A stretch of DNA of 21,797 bases from SZAS-18 sp031370675 (GCA_031370675.1 JANMQT010000019.1:1-21797); one strand, 5' to 3'. Counted from the stretch's first letter, positions 1 to 8,609 are shown. Translations and numbers: made by a program. The notes: a model not told the origin generated them from the sequence alone.

Positions 1-1052
1 CCAACGCCCGCACCGGCGACATGAATCAGCATGCCGTCATACGCGCGGCGACCCGATTCATCGGCATTGAAGCCCTGCCGCAGGAAATGGCGCAGGAAGC
101 GGCCGCTTTGCGAGATGCCCAGCGCGTAGACGCGCACCGCGGGCGCCACCGCCGAGGTGTCATGCTTGAAGTAGGACGCGAGATCCCGCACCGCAGCGAG
201 GCTCAGGCCCGCGACAATCGGGTCCTGCACGCGATAGACGACTTCATAGATTTTTCCCGGTTGAAAGCCGCCTTGCAATATGAGCGAGCGAGCGTCCGGG
301 ACGCTCTTTCCGTCCACTACGCGGGCGAATTGCCATTGGTCACGTGGGATCGTGTGGCGCGATGCCATGGGAGCGTCACGCACGGTCAGCACATTGACGG
401 GGTCGTCGGGATCGGAAACGGCGTACTCGGTGCCGCCGATGTTCCCGGTGATGACGTGCCCGAGCGGATGCTGATTGACCGCTTCGGTTACGACAAAATC
501 TGAACGCAGAAGGCCAGCGATCGACTTGCCGCCGGCGCCGCGCGCGAGGGGCGCCGTCAGGCGCATCAGCCCGGGCTCGTCGCGGACGTCAAACTGCCAG
601 CCGACCCAGACCAGCGTGACCCCGCGCCGGAGCAGGAAGCCGTCGCCGAATTCCTCCTCCGTTGTCGGATCGAGGGTCGGCTTCCCACCCTGGAACAAAC
701 GGATGATGCCCTTGGTGCCGCGATTCGGAATTTCCACCAGCAGCGAACCGCTCGCGCGGGCCGGATCCTTGGGCCGTAGAATGTAAAGATCCGACGAAAA
801 CTCCACCTCACCCGCGGCGTTCCGAGGGGCCTTGTCGAGATCGACGATGATGCGGTTGTGCAGATCTTGGGGACGCACTTTGAAATGCACGCGGCCGATG
901 ATTTTCTCGTACGGCCCGGCGTCCCCAAACGGTTTCCCCTCCAACAGATCCGCGCGCGAGAGGATTTCCACCCGATCGACCCGGGCCTGGGCGACGGGTG
1001 CGAGCAGAGAAAACAGCGCGAGCAGGACGATGGGGCTAATTGGACGTTTCAT
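1..1052 (-). CDS. Exported alpha/beta hydrolase (Abhydrolase_10-like), 3' end cut by window edge
   Basis: Reading from ATG at 1052 down to base 1 gives 350 open codons without a stop, so the C-terminus lies outside the window. Residues 1-23 form a signal peptide (Lys-Arg start, Leu/Ala core, likely cleavage after APVAQA), which points to an exported enzyme. The body has the DAGPYEKIIGRVHF type of N-terminal region and a late nucleophile elbow GISQSG at 312-317, followed by RFLRHFLRQGFN. That elbow matches the 'alpha/beta hydrolase domain' family in which GYSQSGR is typical, with Ser314 as the probable nucleophile. The acid and histidine of the triad would lie beyond the edge. Substrate is unknown; an ester or lactone is only a guess. 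It is divergent from the MBOAT gene, with about 170 bp between the two starts. Confidence 0.85.
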   Translation of the reverse strand, partial: MKRPISPIVLLALFSLLAPVAQARVDRVEILSRADLLEGKPFGDAGPYEKIIGRVHFKVRPQDLHNRIIVDLDKAPRNAAGEVEFSSDLYILRPKDPARASGSLLVEIPNRGTKGIIRLFQGGKPTLDPTTEEEFGDGFLLRRGVTLVWVGWQFDVRDEPGLMRLTAPLARGAGGKSIAGLLRSDFVVTEAVNQHPLGHVITGNIGGTEYAVSDPDDPVNVLTVRDAPMASRHTIPRDQWQFARVVDGKSVPDARSLILQGGFQPGKIYEVVYRVQDPIVAGLSLAAVRDLASYFKHDTSAVAPAVRVYALGISQSGRFLRHFLRQGFNADESGRRAYDGMLIHVAGAGV

Positions 1053-1224
1053 CGGTAACGGCGAGGGCCTGGTACGATCCTGATTTCACCACAGGTCGGA
1101 TTTTGTAACAGCGAAAAGCGCGCGTCCTTGGGGCAAACTGTCGAAGCCGACGCGATTCTTCCTCGCTATTTTTTCGCCACCTGCGTTTTCTATGCGGGTC
1201 TCGCCCGCCAAGAAGCACCTCCGC

Positions 1225-2646
1225 ATGTTGTTCAATTCGCTCACGTTCGTTGTTTTCTTCATCGTCGTTGTCAGCATTTATTGGACGCTGAAGTCGTGGA
1301 ATGCGCGCAAGAACGTGCTCCTCGTCGCGAGTTACATTTTCTACGGCGCGTGGAATCCGCCGTTCGCCCTGTTGCTCTTTGCCACGTCGGCGCTGGATTT
1401 CTACCTCGGCGCGCGCATCGCCGCCGCCACCGAGCCGCACCTCCGCAAGGCGTGGACCACCGCCAGCGTGATCGTGAATCTCAGCATGCTGGGCTTCTTC
1501 AAGTACGGGAATTTCCTCCTTGAGAATACGCAGTGGCTGCTCGCGCAGGTCGGCATCATTTACCAGCCGCCGCACCTCAATCTCTTCCTGCCCATCGGCA
1601 TCTCGTTTTACACGTTCCACTCGCTTTCCTACACGCTGGACGTGTATCGCGGCGTGGCGCAGCCGACGAAATCGCTGCGGGACTTCGTGCTGGCGGTTTC
1701 CTTTTTCCCCCAGCTGGTGGCGGGACCGATCGTGCGTGCGGCGGATTTCTTGCCGCAATGCGTGGCCCCGCCGGAGCCACGCGCAGGCCGCTTCATCTGG
1801 GGCCTGCTCCTCATGACGTTCGGACTGTTCCAAAAGACCGTGCTCGCCGACACCATGCTCTCCGGGTCGGCCGACAGCGTCTTCAACTACGCCGGACCGC
1901 TGAATTCGCTCGACGCCTGGATGGGCGTGCTGGCGTTTTCCGGCCAGATCTTTTTCGACTTCGCGGGTTACTCGACCTGCGCGATCGGCGCGGCGCTCTG
2001 CCTGGGTTTTGAGCTGCGCGACAACTTCCGCTTTCCGTACGCCGCGATCGGTTTCTCGGATTTCTGGCGGCGCTGGCACATCTCGCTCTCCACCTTCCTG
2101 CGCGATTTTCTCTACATCCCGCTGGGTGGAAACCGGTCGGGCCCCGCGAGGGCCGCGGTCAATTTGATCATCGTGATGTTCCTCGGCGGCCTCTGGCATG
2201 GCGCGGCCTGGACCTTCGTGGTCTGGGGCCTGATCCATGGCGTCCTGCTGGTGATTGAGCGTGTCTGTCGCGCAATTTTCAAGGACGCGGCGTGGACCGA
2301 GAGTCTCGGCGTGCAGGTGCTGATCGCGCTGGTCACTTATGTGGCGGTTTGCTTTACCTGGGTCTTTTTCCGCGCCGGGGATTTCACGACGGCCGCGCGC
2401 CTGGTGCGGGCGATGGTCGGCTTCTTCCCGAATGGCGAGGCCATCCTGACCACGCGCGAAATCCTGCAGGTGGCCATCGTGAGCGCCGGGTTGCTCCTCG
2501 CTCACTGGCTCATGCGGAACACCACCATCGAGGCGGTCGTTTCCCGCACGCCGCGCTGGCTGGTCACGGCGCTCTGGGCGGTGATGCTCTTTGCCATCAT
2601 CCTCAACCAGGGAAGCGGCAGCGCATTCATTTACTTTCAATTTTGA
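1225..2646 (+). CDS. MBOAT family O-acyltransferase (AlgI-like)
   Basis: Polytopic membrane protein of 473 residues. It starts MLFNSLTFVVFF, the usual opening of AlgI/PatA-type MBOAT proteins. An ATG 33 bases upstream (1192) is in frame, but its extra 11 residues do not look like this family, so 1225 is preferred. Two MBOAT signatures are visible: FWRRWHISLSTFLRDFLYIPLGG, with His285, and the LGGLWHGAAW block, with the presumed catalytic His325 in WHG. Members move an acyl group, usually acetyl, across the inner membrane for attachment to a polysaccharide or peptidoglycan. The next gene encodes an SGNH-like protein 35 bp downstream, which is the normal partner for finishing transfer in the periplasm. 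The acceptor glycan cannot be told from the sequence. Confidence 0.93.
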   Translation: MLFNSLTFVVFFIVVVSIYWTLKSWNARKNVLLVASYIFYGAWNPPFALLLFATSALDFYLGARIAAATEPHLRKAWTTASVIVNLSMLGFFKYGNFLLENTQWLLAQVGIIYQPPHLNLFLPIGISFYTFHSLSYTLDVYRGVAQPTKSLRDFVLAVSFFPQLVAGPIVRAADFLPQCVAPPEPRAGRFIWGLLLMTFGLFQKTVLADTMLSGSADSVFNYAGPLNSLDAWMGVLAFSGQIFFDFAGYSTCAIGAALCLGFELRDNFRFPYAAIGFSDFWRRWHISLSTFLRDFLYIPLGGNRSGPARAAVNLIIVMFLGGLWHGAAWTFVVWGLIHGVLLVIERVCRAIFKDAAWTESLGVQVLIALVTYVAVCFTWVFFRAGDFTTAARLVRAMVGFFPNGEAILTTREILQVAIVSAGLLLAHWLMRNTTIEAVVSRTPRWLVTALWAVMLFAIILNQGSGSAFIYFQF

Positions 2647-2681
2647 ACCGAAATTCTTTTTGCGGCGCGTGAAATTCTCCC

Positions 2682-3773
2682 ATGGCTTTTGTTCCCTTCG
2701 ATTTTAAGCGAACGATTCCGGATCACTCGTGGCGCGGCATCCTGATCGTCGTGGTCGCGCTGACCGCCGCTGCGACCGTCGCGTGGGAGTGGTACGCACG
2801 CGCCGCCAGCTACCGGCCGACGTTGAACGACACCAGCGATCTCTGGGCGCAGGAACGGGAACGGGTCAAGCCGGACTCAATCGTCATCATCGGCGACTCC
2901 CGCGCGTTGTTCGACATGGATCTGGATCTCCTCGGGCAGGGTCTGGGCTCGCGACCGGTGCAACTCGCGTTGGTGGGCAGTTGCGCCTATCCGATTCTCG
3001 TCGACCTGGCCGCCGACCAAAAATTCCGGGGCACGGTGCTTTGCGGAATCGTTCCGCGAATGTTTTTCGCGCCCGGCGGCCCGCTGGTTGAGGCGTCGGA
3101 AAAGGCGCTGAAACGCTACCGATCGTGGACGCCGGCGCAGCGCGTCTCGCACCAACTTGGCATGCTGGCGGAGGAGCGAATCGCTTTTCTGAAGGAGCGG
3201 GATCTAACGCTGGCCAAGTTGCTGGAGAGACTGCCAATCCCGAACCGGGCCGCACTGCCGACGCCGCGGATTCCGCCGCCTTATTTTCAAACCACGGAGC
3301 GCGACCGTCGCACGCGGATGGTCGAAGAATGCGCAAAGCCAGGCCCGTTGCAGACCCGTGTCAAGGAAGGCTGGCCGTTGCTCTTCACGCCGCCGCCGCC
3401 GCCGGGCTACGTGCCGAAGGACAAGTTTCTCGAAGGCATGGGCAGGGCGATCGAGGCGCGCTTTGGCGACACCGCCGCGGCGGTGGAGAAGATTCGCGCG
3501 CGCGGCGGAAAGGTCGTTTTCGTGCGCTTCCCCATGACCGGCGTGCTCAAGGAACTAGAGGACAAGGCGACGCCGCGGGCCGGCCCGTGGACGCGCCTGC
3601 TCAAGGAAACCGGTGCGCCCGGAATTTATTTTGAGGATTATCCCGAGCTCGCGGGCTTCGATTGCCCGGAATGGTCGCATCTTTCCGGGCCGGACTCCGT
3701 CGAGTTCACCCGGCGGCTCGTGCCATACCTGAAAACGGCATTGGCGGGGAAGGGGAAAGAAAGTGAGAAGTGA
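2682..3773 (+). CDS. Membrane-anchored SGNH hydrolase-like protein, probable O-acyltransferase partner
   Basis: A protein of 363 residues with one N-terminal membrane segment (about 19-37), followed by a periplasmic domain. VIIGDSRALFDMD holds a GDSR block with Ser73 as candidate nucleophile. LALVGSCAYP near 95-104 fits block II, and the C-terminal CPEWSHLSGPDSVEF holds the candidate catalytic His333. This pattern is that of SGNH/GDSL-type proteins such as AlgJ, AlgX and PatB, which complete O-acetylation started by an MBOAT protein. The acid three residues before the histidine is Glu330 rather than the more usual Asp; Asp327 is an alternative. A proline run (TPPPPPGY) lies in the middle. It is cotranscribed with the MBOAT gene by position and is followed by a candidate terminator. 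Family assignment rests on motifs and context; the substrate is unknown. Confidence 0.8.
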   Translation: MAFVPFDFKRTIPDHSWRGILIVVVALTAAATVAWEWYARAASYRPTLNDTSDLWAQERERVKPDSIVIIGDSRALFDMDLDLLGQGLGSRPVQLALVGSCAYPILVDLAADQKFRGTVLCGIVPRMFFAPGGPLVEASEKALKRYRSWTPAQRVSHQLGMLAEERIAFLKERDLTLAKLLERLPIPNRAALPTPRIPPPYFQTTERDRRTRMVEECAKPGPLQTRVKEGWPLLFTPPPPPGYVPKDKFLEGMGRAIEARFGDTAAAVEKIRARGGKVVFVRFPMTGVLKELEDKATPRAGPWTRLLKETGAPGIYFEDYPELAGFDCPEWSHLSGPDSVEFTRRLVPYLKTALAGKGKESEK

Positions 3774-3935
3774 TGAGTGACGAGTGATGAGTTGGGGAAG
3801 CATCGTCCTTGTGGGACGATCTGATTTTCTTCCCTTTTGCCTTTCGGCGTTTTCTTCGAGACTGCGGCAGGTACAGGGAGGCGGGGGTACATTCGAGTTT
3901 CGGTCTCCGAGTGTCCTTTGCGGCCCGCCGGCCGC
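3774..3935. repeat. Intergenic region with GTGATGAGT-type short repeats and a TTCGAGTTT element
   Basis: No gene is seen between the SGNH stop and the convergent NMP kinase stop. Bases 3760-3795 carry a degenerate run of GTGAGAAGTGATGAGT and GACGAGTGATGAGT units that begins inside the last codons of the SGNH gene. A second element, TTCGAGTTTCGG at 3892-3903, recurs exactly at 16452-16463. A short perfect hairpin, GCGGCC-CGCC-GGCCGC (3920-3935), touches the NMP kinase stop but has no T-tract on either side, so it is only a weak terminator candidate. Confidence 0.55.
3802..3837 (+). terminator. Candidate Rho-independent terminator after the MBOAT/SGNH operon
   Basis: ATCGTCC (3802-3808) and GGACGAT (3814-3820) form a perfect 7-bp stem with the loop TTGTG. 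A T-rich tract follows on the plus strand (TTTTCTTCCCTTTT, 3825-3838). It lies about 30 bases past the SGNH stop at 3773. The tract is interrupted by C residues, so strength is uncertain. Confidence 0.5.
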
Positions 3936-5159
3936 TCACCCACGGCGGATTTCCGAGCCCGGAAAGCGCACCTGGATGCGAAAGACCTTCTTCACGCGGC
4001 AACTGATTAATCCGGTGGCGACATCGAATCGCTCCGGGATCTCGATGCGGTGCAGATCCACGGTGGCGTGAAAGCCGCGCTCGGAAAACACATCGATTAG
4101 CATCGCCAGGGCCAGGGGATCCGCGAGCAGCGCATCCTCCGTGTTCACCGACGCCACGCCGGAGATGGCGTGCCGGATGATGATCGGCATCAGCTTCTTC
4201 TCAAGAAACGCGGTCACCTGCCCGAACAGGTCGGAGTGCTCCAGCTCGTAGCCGTCGAGCCGCTTGACCATTTCCTGGCGCGCGTGGACCACGATCTGGC
4301 TGGCCAGCGGAATCCCGCGCAGTCGGTCGAACGTGCGTGGATCCAGCTCGAGGGTGCTCTGATACTTCAACTCGTGCAGGATGTTTTGCTGCACTTCCTC
4401 GATCGGACCCTGCGCGTTGATGAAGTGATAGTGGAAGGTTTCCTTCAGCGATTGCAACGCGTCCCACGTCTGCTCCTTGAAGACGCGATAGCGGCGCTGC
4501 GCGAGTTCCTCGTCGTAGTCGGTGGCGCGCTCCTCGAGCAGGGAGCCCACCCCGGTGCGGCGGACCTCCTCGTTGTGTGCCTTCACTTCGCGGCCGCGAT
4601 GGAGTTGCCGCTCAACGGACGTCTGTTCATCGACGAAGAGCACCATAATCTGGATGGTGGGCTGGCGGAAATGGAGGCTGAGCGGGGAGCGGTAATATTC
4701 CTGCCGCAGCGCGACCATCCTGTTCACGAGCAACTTGAGGCATTCCACCTGCGTCTTGGTGCGCGGAAAACCATCGAGGATGACGCCGTCGCGATAGTCC
4801 TGGACGAGCAGTTGCCGGAACAGCAGGCCGATCACCTCGCGGTCGCCGACCATGTTACCGGCGTCCTTCAGTCGCTTCGCCTCGGGCGAATCGAGCAATG
4901 AACTGATCACGATGGGTCCGCAGGTGAGGCCGCGCGTGCTGGCGATAAAATCGGTCTGCGTACCCTTGCCCGAGCCCGGAGCGCCGCCGAGGAGGATGAT
5001 CTCCTTGGGGAATCGCAGATTTTCACGGCCAAATTCCTCCTCCAGGTCGCGCCAGACGGCATCGAAGATGAGCTGGGCATCCTTGATCTCGAGATCGGGC
5101 AGCTGCTCCGCGGTCAGGGCGGTCAACCCGGCCGTTCCGGTGGGGGAGGATTTCGGCAT
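3936..5159 (-). CDS. Adenylate/nucleoside-monophosphate kinase-like protein with long C-terminal extension
   Basis: From ATG 5159 the product has 407 residues, about twice the size of a normal adenylate kinase (roughly 180-230). The P-loop GGAPGSGKGTQ is at 58-68 and the NMP-binding DGFPRT motif at 129-134, so the core fold is an NMP kinase that would transfer phosphate from ATP to a nucleoside monophosphate. About 50 residues precede the P-loop. From about residue 265 to the end there is a region I do not recognise, with alternating strands and helices (YELEHSDLFGQVTAFLEKK, ATVDLHRIEIPERF). An in-frame GTG at 5246 would overlap the stop of the upstream lipid kinase by 7 bases, but the added residues are basic and low in structure. 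No clear Shine-Dalgarno precedes either start. Whether it is a true Adk or a paralogue with another role cannot be settled here. Confidence 0.85.
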   Translation of the reverse strand: MPKSSPTGTAGLTALTAEQLPDLEIKDAQLIFDAVWRDLEEEFGRENLRFPKEIILLGGAPGSGKGTQTDFIASTRGLTCGPIVISSLLDSPEAKRLKDAGNMVGDREVIGLLFRQLLVQDYRDGVILDGFPRTKTQVECLKLLVNRMVALRQEYYRSPLSLHFRQPTIQIMVLFVDEQTSVERQLHRGREVKAHNEEVRRTGVGSLLEERATDYDEELAQRRYRVFKEQTWDALQSLKETFHYHFINAQGPIEEVQQNILHELKYQSTLELDPRTFDRLRGIPLASQIVVHARQEMVKRLDGYELEHSDLFGQVTAFLEKKLMPIIIRHAISGVASVNTEDALLADPLALAMLIDVFSERGFHATVDLHRIEIPERFDVATGLISCRVKKVFRIQVRFPGSEIRRG

Positions 5160-5239
5160 GCGGGAGTGGAGCGCAGATTGGGGGTTTTTGCCCGACGATT
5201 CTTTCGACCGCCGTGATTTGAGACGACCTCGTTGCTGTC

Positions 5240-6178
5240 TCAGCACGCCACGCGAATGGCCCGGGGCAGGATTTCGAAGCTCGCCGGCAGCCGGCCCGGC
5301 GATTCTCCGTCCACCTCCAGCAAGACCGCCTCGACGTCCGGATTCGCGACCGGCTCGGCCGTGATTTTCTTCCCCCGGACGACCGTGACCTTCGGATTAT
5401 CCAGGTGTTTACCGGCGTAAATCTTTCCCAACTCACGCAGCAATTCCGTCCGGCTGACCCCGCGCATGATGACGACATCGAAGAGGCCATCCGCCGGGTC
5501 GGCCTTCGGCGCGACCCACATCCCGCCGCCGAAATACTGCCCGTTCGCCACCGCGACCGTTGAAACGTCGACGATATCATCGAAGGCATCATCGACCCGC
5601 AGGCGAGCCGGCAGGTTTCGGTAGCCGAAGGTGGCGAGCGCGCTGTTCCACCGGAAGGAGAGTCGGCCGCCGAGGACCTTGGAGAAGGTGGCTCGATTGA
5701 CCCGGAGCGCGACCGCGCCCGAAAGTCCGAAGCTGGCGATGTTGATAAAGAGCCGCTCGTTCGGGTTGCCGTGTTCGTCGACGCAAGTGACGCGTCCAAG
5801 ATCGATTTCACGGGTTTGGCCGGACGCCAGTCGCGCGAGCTGCGCCGCGATGCCAGTCTCGATGCGGAAGGTTCTCCCCAGATCGCTGCCGGTGCCGGCC
5901 ATCAGAAATCCCAGCACGGCCTCGCGGTTGATCGGCGCCCGATTGAAATGGAACCCATTGGCGACTTCGCTGACGGTGCCATCACCGCCGACGGCAATGA
6001 TGCGGTCGTAACCAGCCTGGAGCGCGCGCTGCGCGATCGCGACGGCTGCAAAATTTCGCGTGGTGAGCTCTGACTGGACGGGGCCGAGGGCCTGCTCAAG
6101 CTGAAGCAGAATTCGGGGCCATAACCTACCGGTGCGTCCGCCGCTCGATGCCGGATTGACGACGCAAAAAGTTTTCAT
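5240..6178 (-). CDS. Diacylglycerol kinase family lipid kinase (YegS/DagK-like)
   Basis: A protein of 312 residues, the usual size for this family. It opens with FCVVNPASSGGRTG, the conserved N-terminal strand and glycine loop. The nucleotide-binding GGDGT is at 64-68 and GTGSDLGRTF begins at residue 95, in place of the common GTANDFAR. The C-terminal half (LFINIASFGLSG, FDVVIMRGVSRTELL) is the beta-sandwich domain of these enzymes. Such proteins phosphorylate diacylglycerol or a related lipid, or sphingoid bases, at the inner face of the membrane. It lies 81 bases upstream of the NMP kinase start and 39 bases downstream of a small unknown gene, all on the minus strand, so a three-gene transcript is likely. 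The exact lipid substrate is not determined. Confidence 0.92.
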   Translation of the reverse strand: MKTFCVVNPASSGGRTGRLWPRILLQLEQALGPVQSELTTRNFAAVAIAQRALQAGYDRIIAVGGDGTVSEVANGFHFNRAPINREAVLGFLMAGTGSDLGRTFRIETGIAAQLARLASGQTREIDLGRVTCVDEHGNPNERLFINIASFGLSGAVALRVNRATFSKVLGGRLSFRWNSALATFGYRNLPARLRVDDAFDDIVDVSTVAVANGQYFGGGMWVAPKADPADGLFDVVIMRGVSRTELLRELGKIYAGKHLDNPKVTVVRGKKITAEPVANPDVEAVLLEVDGESPGRLPASFEILPRAIRVAC

Positions 6179-6217
6179 GCGGTCGCGCCAGGGCGGCGGC
6201 GCCCCTGCCCATGGCCT

Positions 6218-6514
6218 CTAGCTTTCCGTCGACTCCGGGACCGGCATGCGGATGACCTCACCGAGGGCCTCGCCACCTTTTTCGGCGGCGTCCGCGTTCG
6301 CCCAATAGCGCAGTCCCGACGTGCCCTCGCGCTCATGCGGTGCCCAACCGGCGGCCGACACGAAACCCTTTCGGTGCAGCACGGCGGTGACGATGGGATC
6401 GCCCACGTCGGAATCCGCCACGAAGCCGTGCGGATCGAAATCGGTCACGTTGATTTCCTCGAGGTATTCTCCGAAGCCGGTGTTTTCCGGCATTTGGTAA
6501 CGCTGTGCTGCCAT
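6218..6514 (-). CDS. Small hypothetical protein, acidic, 98 residues
   Basis: ATG at 6514 opens a 98-codon frame with no competing frame that makes better sense. The product is soluble-looking and acidic (VTDFDPHGFVADSDVGDP, EEINVTDFD), with no signal peptide, membrane segment, cysteine motif or known catalytic motif that I can see. I do not recognise it. It precedes the lipid kinase gene by 39 bases on the same strand, so it is probably the first gene of that transcript and divergent from the GT-C gene. There is no strong ribosome binding site. It is accepted because of position, a sensible amino acid mix and the absence of another gene here. Confidence 0.6.
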   Translation of the reverse strand: MAAQRYQMPENTGFGEYLEEINVTDFDPHGFVADSDVGDPIVTAVLHRKGFVSAAGWAPHEREGTSGLRYWANADAAEKGGEALGEVIRMPVPESTES

Positions 6515-6728
6515 GGGTTTATCTTGGACCGTCTGAAATGCGTTGCGACGTTTATTTCTGGTTAATGGGCCCCCGGCTCGTGGCGCTGGTTCGGCGACTA
6601 TTCCCTAGAAGTTGGGCCGACCGACCAAACCGTGGATCGCGGATTGATCAGCGAGCAGAACAAGTTTTGAAAACCGGCAATTGCGGATTCAGGCTGGCCT
6701 CCGTCTCGTTCTCGATTTAGGAGAGAGA
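6515..6728. other. Divergent intergenic region between small ORF and GT-C gene
   Basis: These 214 bases lie between divergent starts and must hold both promoters. I could not pick -35/-10 boxes with confidence. A 71-codon frame crosses the region but does not look protein-like. The end of the region carries the ribosome binding site that fixes the start of the GT-C gene. Confidence 0.4.
6719..6723 (+). promoter_or_regulatory. Strong Shine-Dalgarno AGGAG for the GT-C gene
   Basis: AGGAG lies five bases before GTG at 6729 (TTTAGGAGAGAGAGTG). It selects the GTG start over the in-frame TTG at 6681, which would add 16 residues and has no such site. Confidence 0.75.
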
Positions 6729-8609
6729 GTGCAATTTCTTCGGCTCGACGGCGATCCTTCTCCAGCCGCATTGCCGCTGGTGGCGACCGTCTCCGGGGAG
6801 CGGGCATCGCCCGGCGCCGGCCCAGCTCCTACCGTTTTTAGTGGGCCGCTGCGTCGGTGGCCCGCGCTACTGGTCGCTCTCGCGGCGTTCGCTACGTTCG
6901 CAAATTCCATCGGGAACTACTTCATGATGGATGATTACTGGTTGATCGACTGGTCGGCCAATCATTCGTGGTCCGCAGTGATCGAACCTTACCGCGTGGG
7001 CGGACAGGAGGAGTACAAGCGCTACTGGTTCAACGCCAGTCGCATCGACGCCCATGTGGGTGAGGGGTATTTTCGACCGCTGGTCTCCCTTGTGTACAAG
7101 GGAGTGTGGTCGATCTGGGGACTCGACGCGCGGGCGTATCACCTCAGCAGCATCGCGTTGCACGTCGCGACCTCCTTGACCGTACTCTGGCTGGCCGGAC
7201 AATTTTTTCGGAGGCGCGGCCCGGCCATTATCGTCGGCCTCGCCTTTGCGGTTCATCCGGCAAAAGCGGAGGCGATCCAGTGGGTGGGTGGGAACGCCAA
7301 TCCGCTGGTCGCGGTGTTCTATCTGCTGGCCGTGACGCTCTTCATGCGGTCACGCGATGCCGACAGTCCACCGTGGTTTTTTGCGGCGTCGGTCGGCAGT
7401 TTCGTGTTGGCGCTCCTGGGCCACGAACTGGCCGTCACGTTGCCGGTGTTGTTGGCGGTGGTGGACGGGTGGAAAACGGGCTTCGGTCACGCTGCGGACG
7501 GCGGAACGGGTTTAGGGCGTTGGCGCTCCATCGGGAAGCGTTTGACTCCATTCGTGGCAATCGGGGCGGCGTATGTCGTATTTCACGCGGGAATCTTTTC
7601 GGACATCCAGCAGTACCAGGCGAACAGCGTGTACCTGCACCAATTTACAGATCCTCCCCTCTTTGCGCGGTCCGTAATCTTTCAGTGCGCGTACTTGCTG
7701 TCGCACCTTTTTTTACCACTACCCTTCGTGCCGATCGATCTCGATAACCTTGAACCCCTCCTTGGCAAGCTTCCGCTCGTGGCGCTGAGCGCGGGCGTCC
7801 TCGCATTTTTCGCCTGGCTTTGGCGGCGGGTGGGTGGACGCGACCCGCGAACGTGGGTCGCCGCAGCGTTCTTTCTCGTTCCCATCCTCCCTGCTTTTTT
7901 GGTGACTCCCACGGAACGCCAACTGTACGTACCCTCGGTCGGATTCTGCCTCCTGCTCGGTCTCGCCTACGAGCGCCTAACCGCCCACGGCCGGAGCCTT
8001 CGCGTCTACGTCGCCTTCCTGTCGATGCTCGGGATCGTCCTCGCTTGGACCTACAACGTGATGTGGTCGTTTCCGGCCGGCATCGCCCGCGGTCAGATTC
8101 GGGATTTGCAGCGTCAGCTTCCCGCCCCTGAAAAGGGCATCTCTGTTTATCTTCTCAACCTTTGGTCTCCATCGTTCGGCCTCGAGATGATGCCCGCGCT
8201 GCTGACCGGCGATTCCACGCTCGACGTGCAGGTCCTGAGCATCCACCCAAAGCTGCTGCCGATCGGTGATTTTCAGACGGACAACGCGCTCATGCAGCGA
8301 TTTTTTGCGGCGGTACTGCCCGGGTGGACCGGGAAGGCACCGGTGACGGCCCGATGGGAAGCTCCCGACGTATTGTCCGTCCGGATCCGAGACGGTCGCT
8401 TCATGCGCAGTCTCGTCGAGGAGATTCATCCGGCGGCCGAATCCGTCCAGGTCGCGGGCGCACGAGTCGAGTATCCAAATTTCAGCGTCGAGGTCTTGGA
8501 GGCGGACCCCGACGGGGTGGCGGCCATGCGCTTTTTTTTCAAACCCGGCGTCAAGCGCGTCGTGTTCGACTTGCAGGACGGACGCGTCAGGCGTCTCTCG
8601 CCCGAGTGA
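6729..8609 (+). CDS. GT-C-type polytopic membrane glycosyltransferase-like protein
   Basis: A protein of 626 residues from GTG 6729. A cytoplasmic N-terminal tail of about 38 residues is followed by about eleven hydrophobic segments up to roughly residue 450, then about 170 residues of non-membrane C-terminal domain. The first loop has the paired acidic residues Asp68-Asp69 (NYFMMDDYW), followed by YFRPLVSLVYKGVWSIWG and HLSSIALHV, then FAVHPAKAEAIQWVGGNANPL. This series is shared by GT-C proteins of the PMT/ArnT/TMTC type, which use polyprenyl-phosphate sugars at the outer face of the membrane. Donor and acceptor are unknown. The stop overlaps a possible GTG start of the arginase-like gene, so the two are translationally linked by position. 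It could also be a catalytically inactive relative. Confidence 0.8.
   Translation: MQFLRLDGDPSPAALPLVATVSGERASPGAGPAPTVFSGPLRRWPALLVALAAFATFANSIGNYFMMDDYWLIDWSANHSWSAVIEPYRVGGQEEYKRYWFNASRIDAHVGEGYFRPLVSLVYKGVWSIWGLDARAYHLSSIALHVATSLTVLWLAGQFFRRRGPAIIVGLAFAVHPAKAEAIQWVGGNANPLVAVFYLLAVTLFMRSRDADSPPWFFAASVGSFVLALLGHELAVTLPVLLAVVDGWKTGFGHAADGGTGLGRWRSIGKRLTPFVAIGAAYVVFHAGIFSDIQQYQANSVYLHQFTDPPLFARSVIFQCAYLLSHLFLPLPFVPIDLDNLEPLLGKLPLVALSAGVLAFFAWLWRRVGGRDPRTWVAAAFFLVPILPAFLVTPTERQLYVPSVGFCLLLGLAYERLTAHGRSLRVYVAFLSMLGIVLAWTYNVMWSFPAGIARGQIRDLQRQLPAPEKGISVYLLNLWSPSFGLEMMPALLTGDSTLDVQVLSIHPKLLPIGDFQTDNALMQRFFAAVLPGWTGKAPVTARWEAPDVLSVRIRDGRFMRSLVEEIHPAAESVQVAGARVEYPNFSVEVLEADPDGVAAMRFFFKPGVKRVVFDLQDGRVRRLSPE

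Noticed and set aside
1036..2640. 534-codon minus-strand frame opposite the MBOAT gene
   Set aside because: It is charged, His/Arg/Glu-rich and without domains, as expected of an antisense shadow; the plus strand carries clear MBOAT motifs.
4170..4901. 243-codon plus-strand frame
   Set aside because: Antisense shadow of the NMP kinase, which has P-loop and DGFPRT motifs.
8324..8605. N-terminal extension of the arginase-like frame
   Set aside because: It overlaps the GT-C coding region in another frame and is Arg/Gly-rich without family features.
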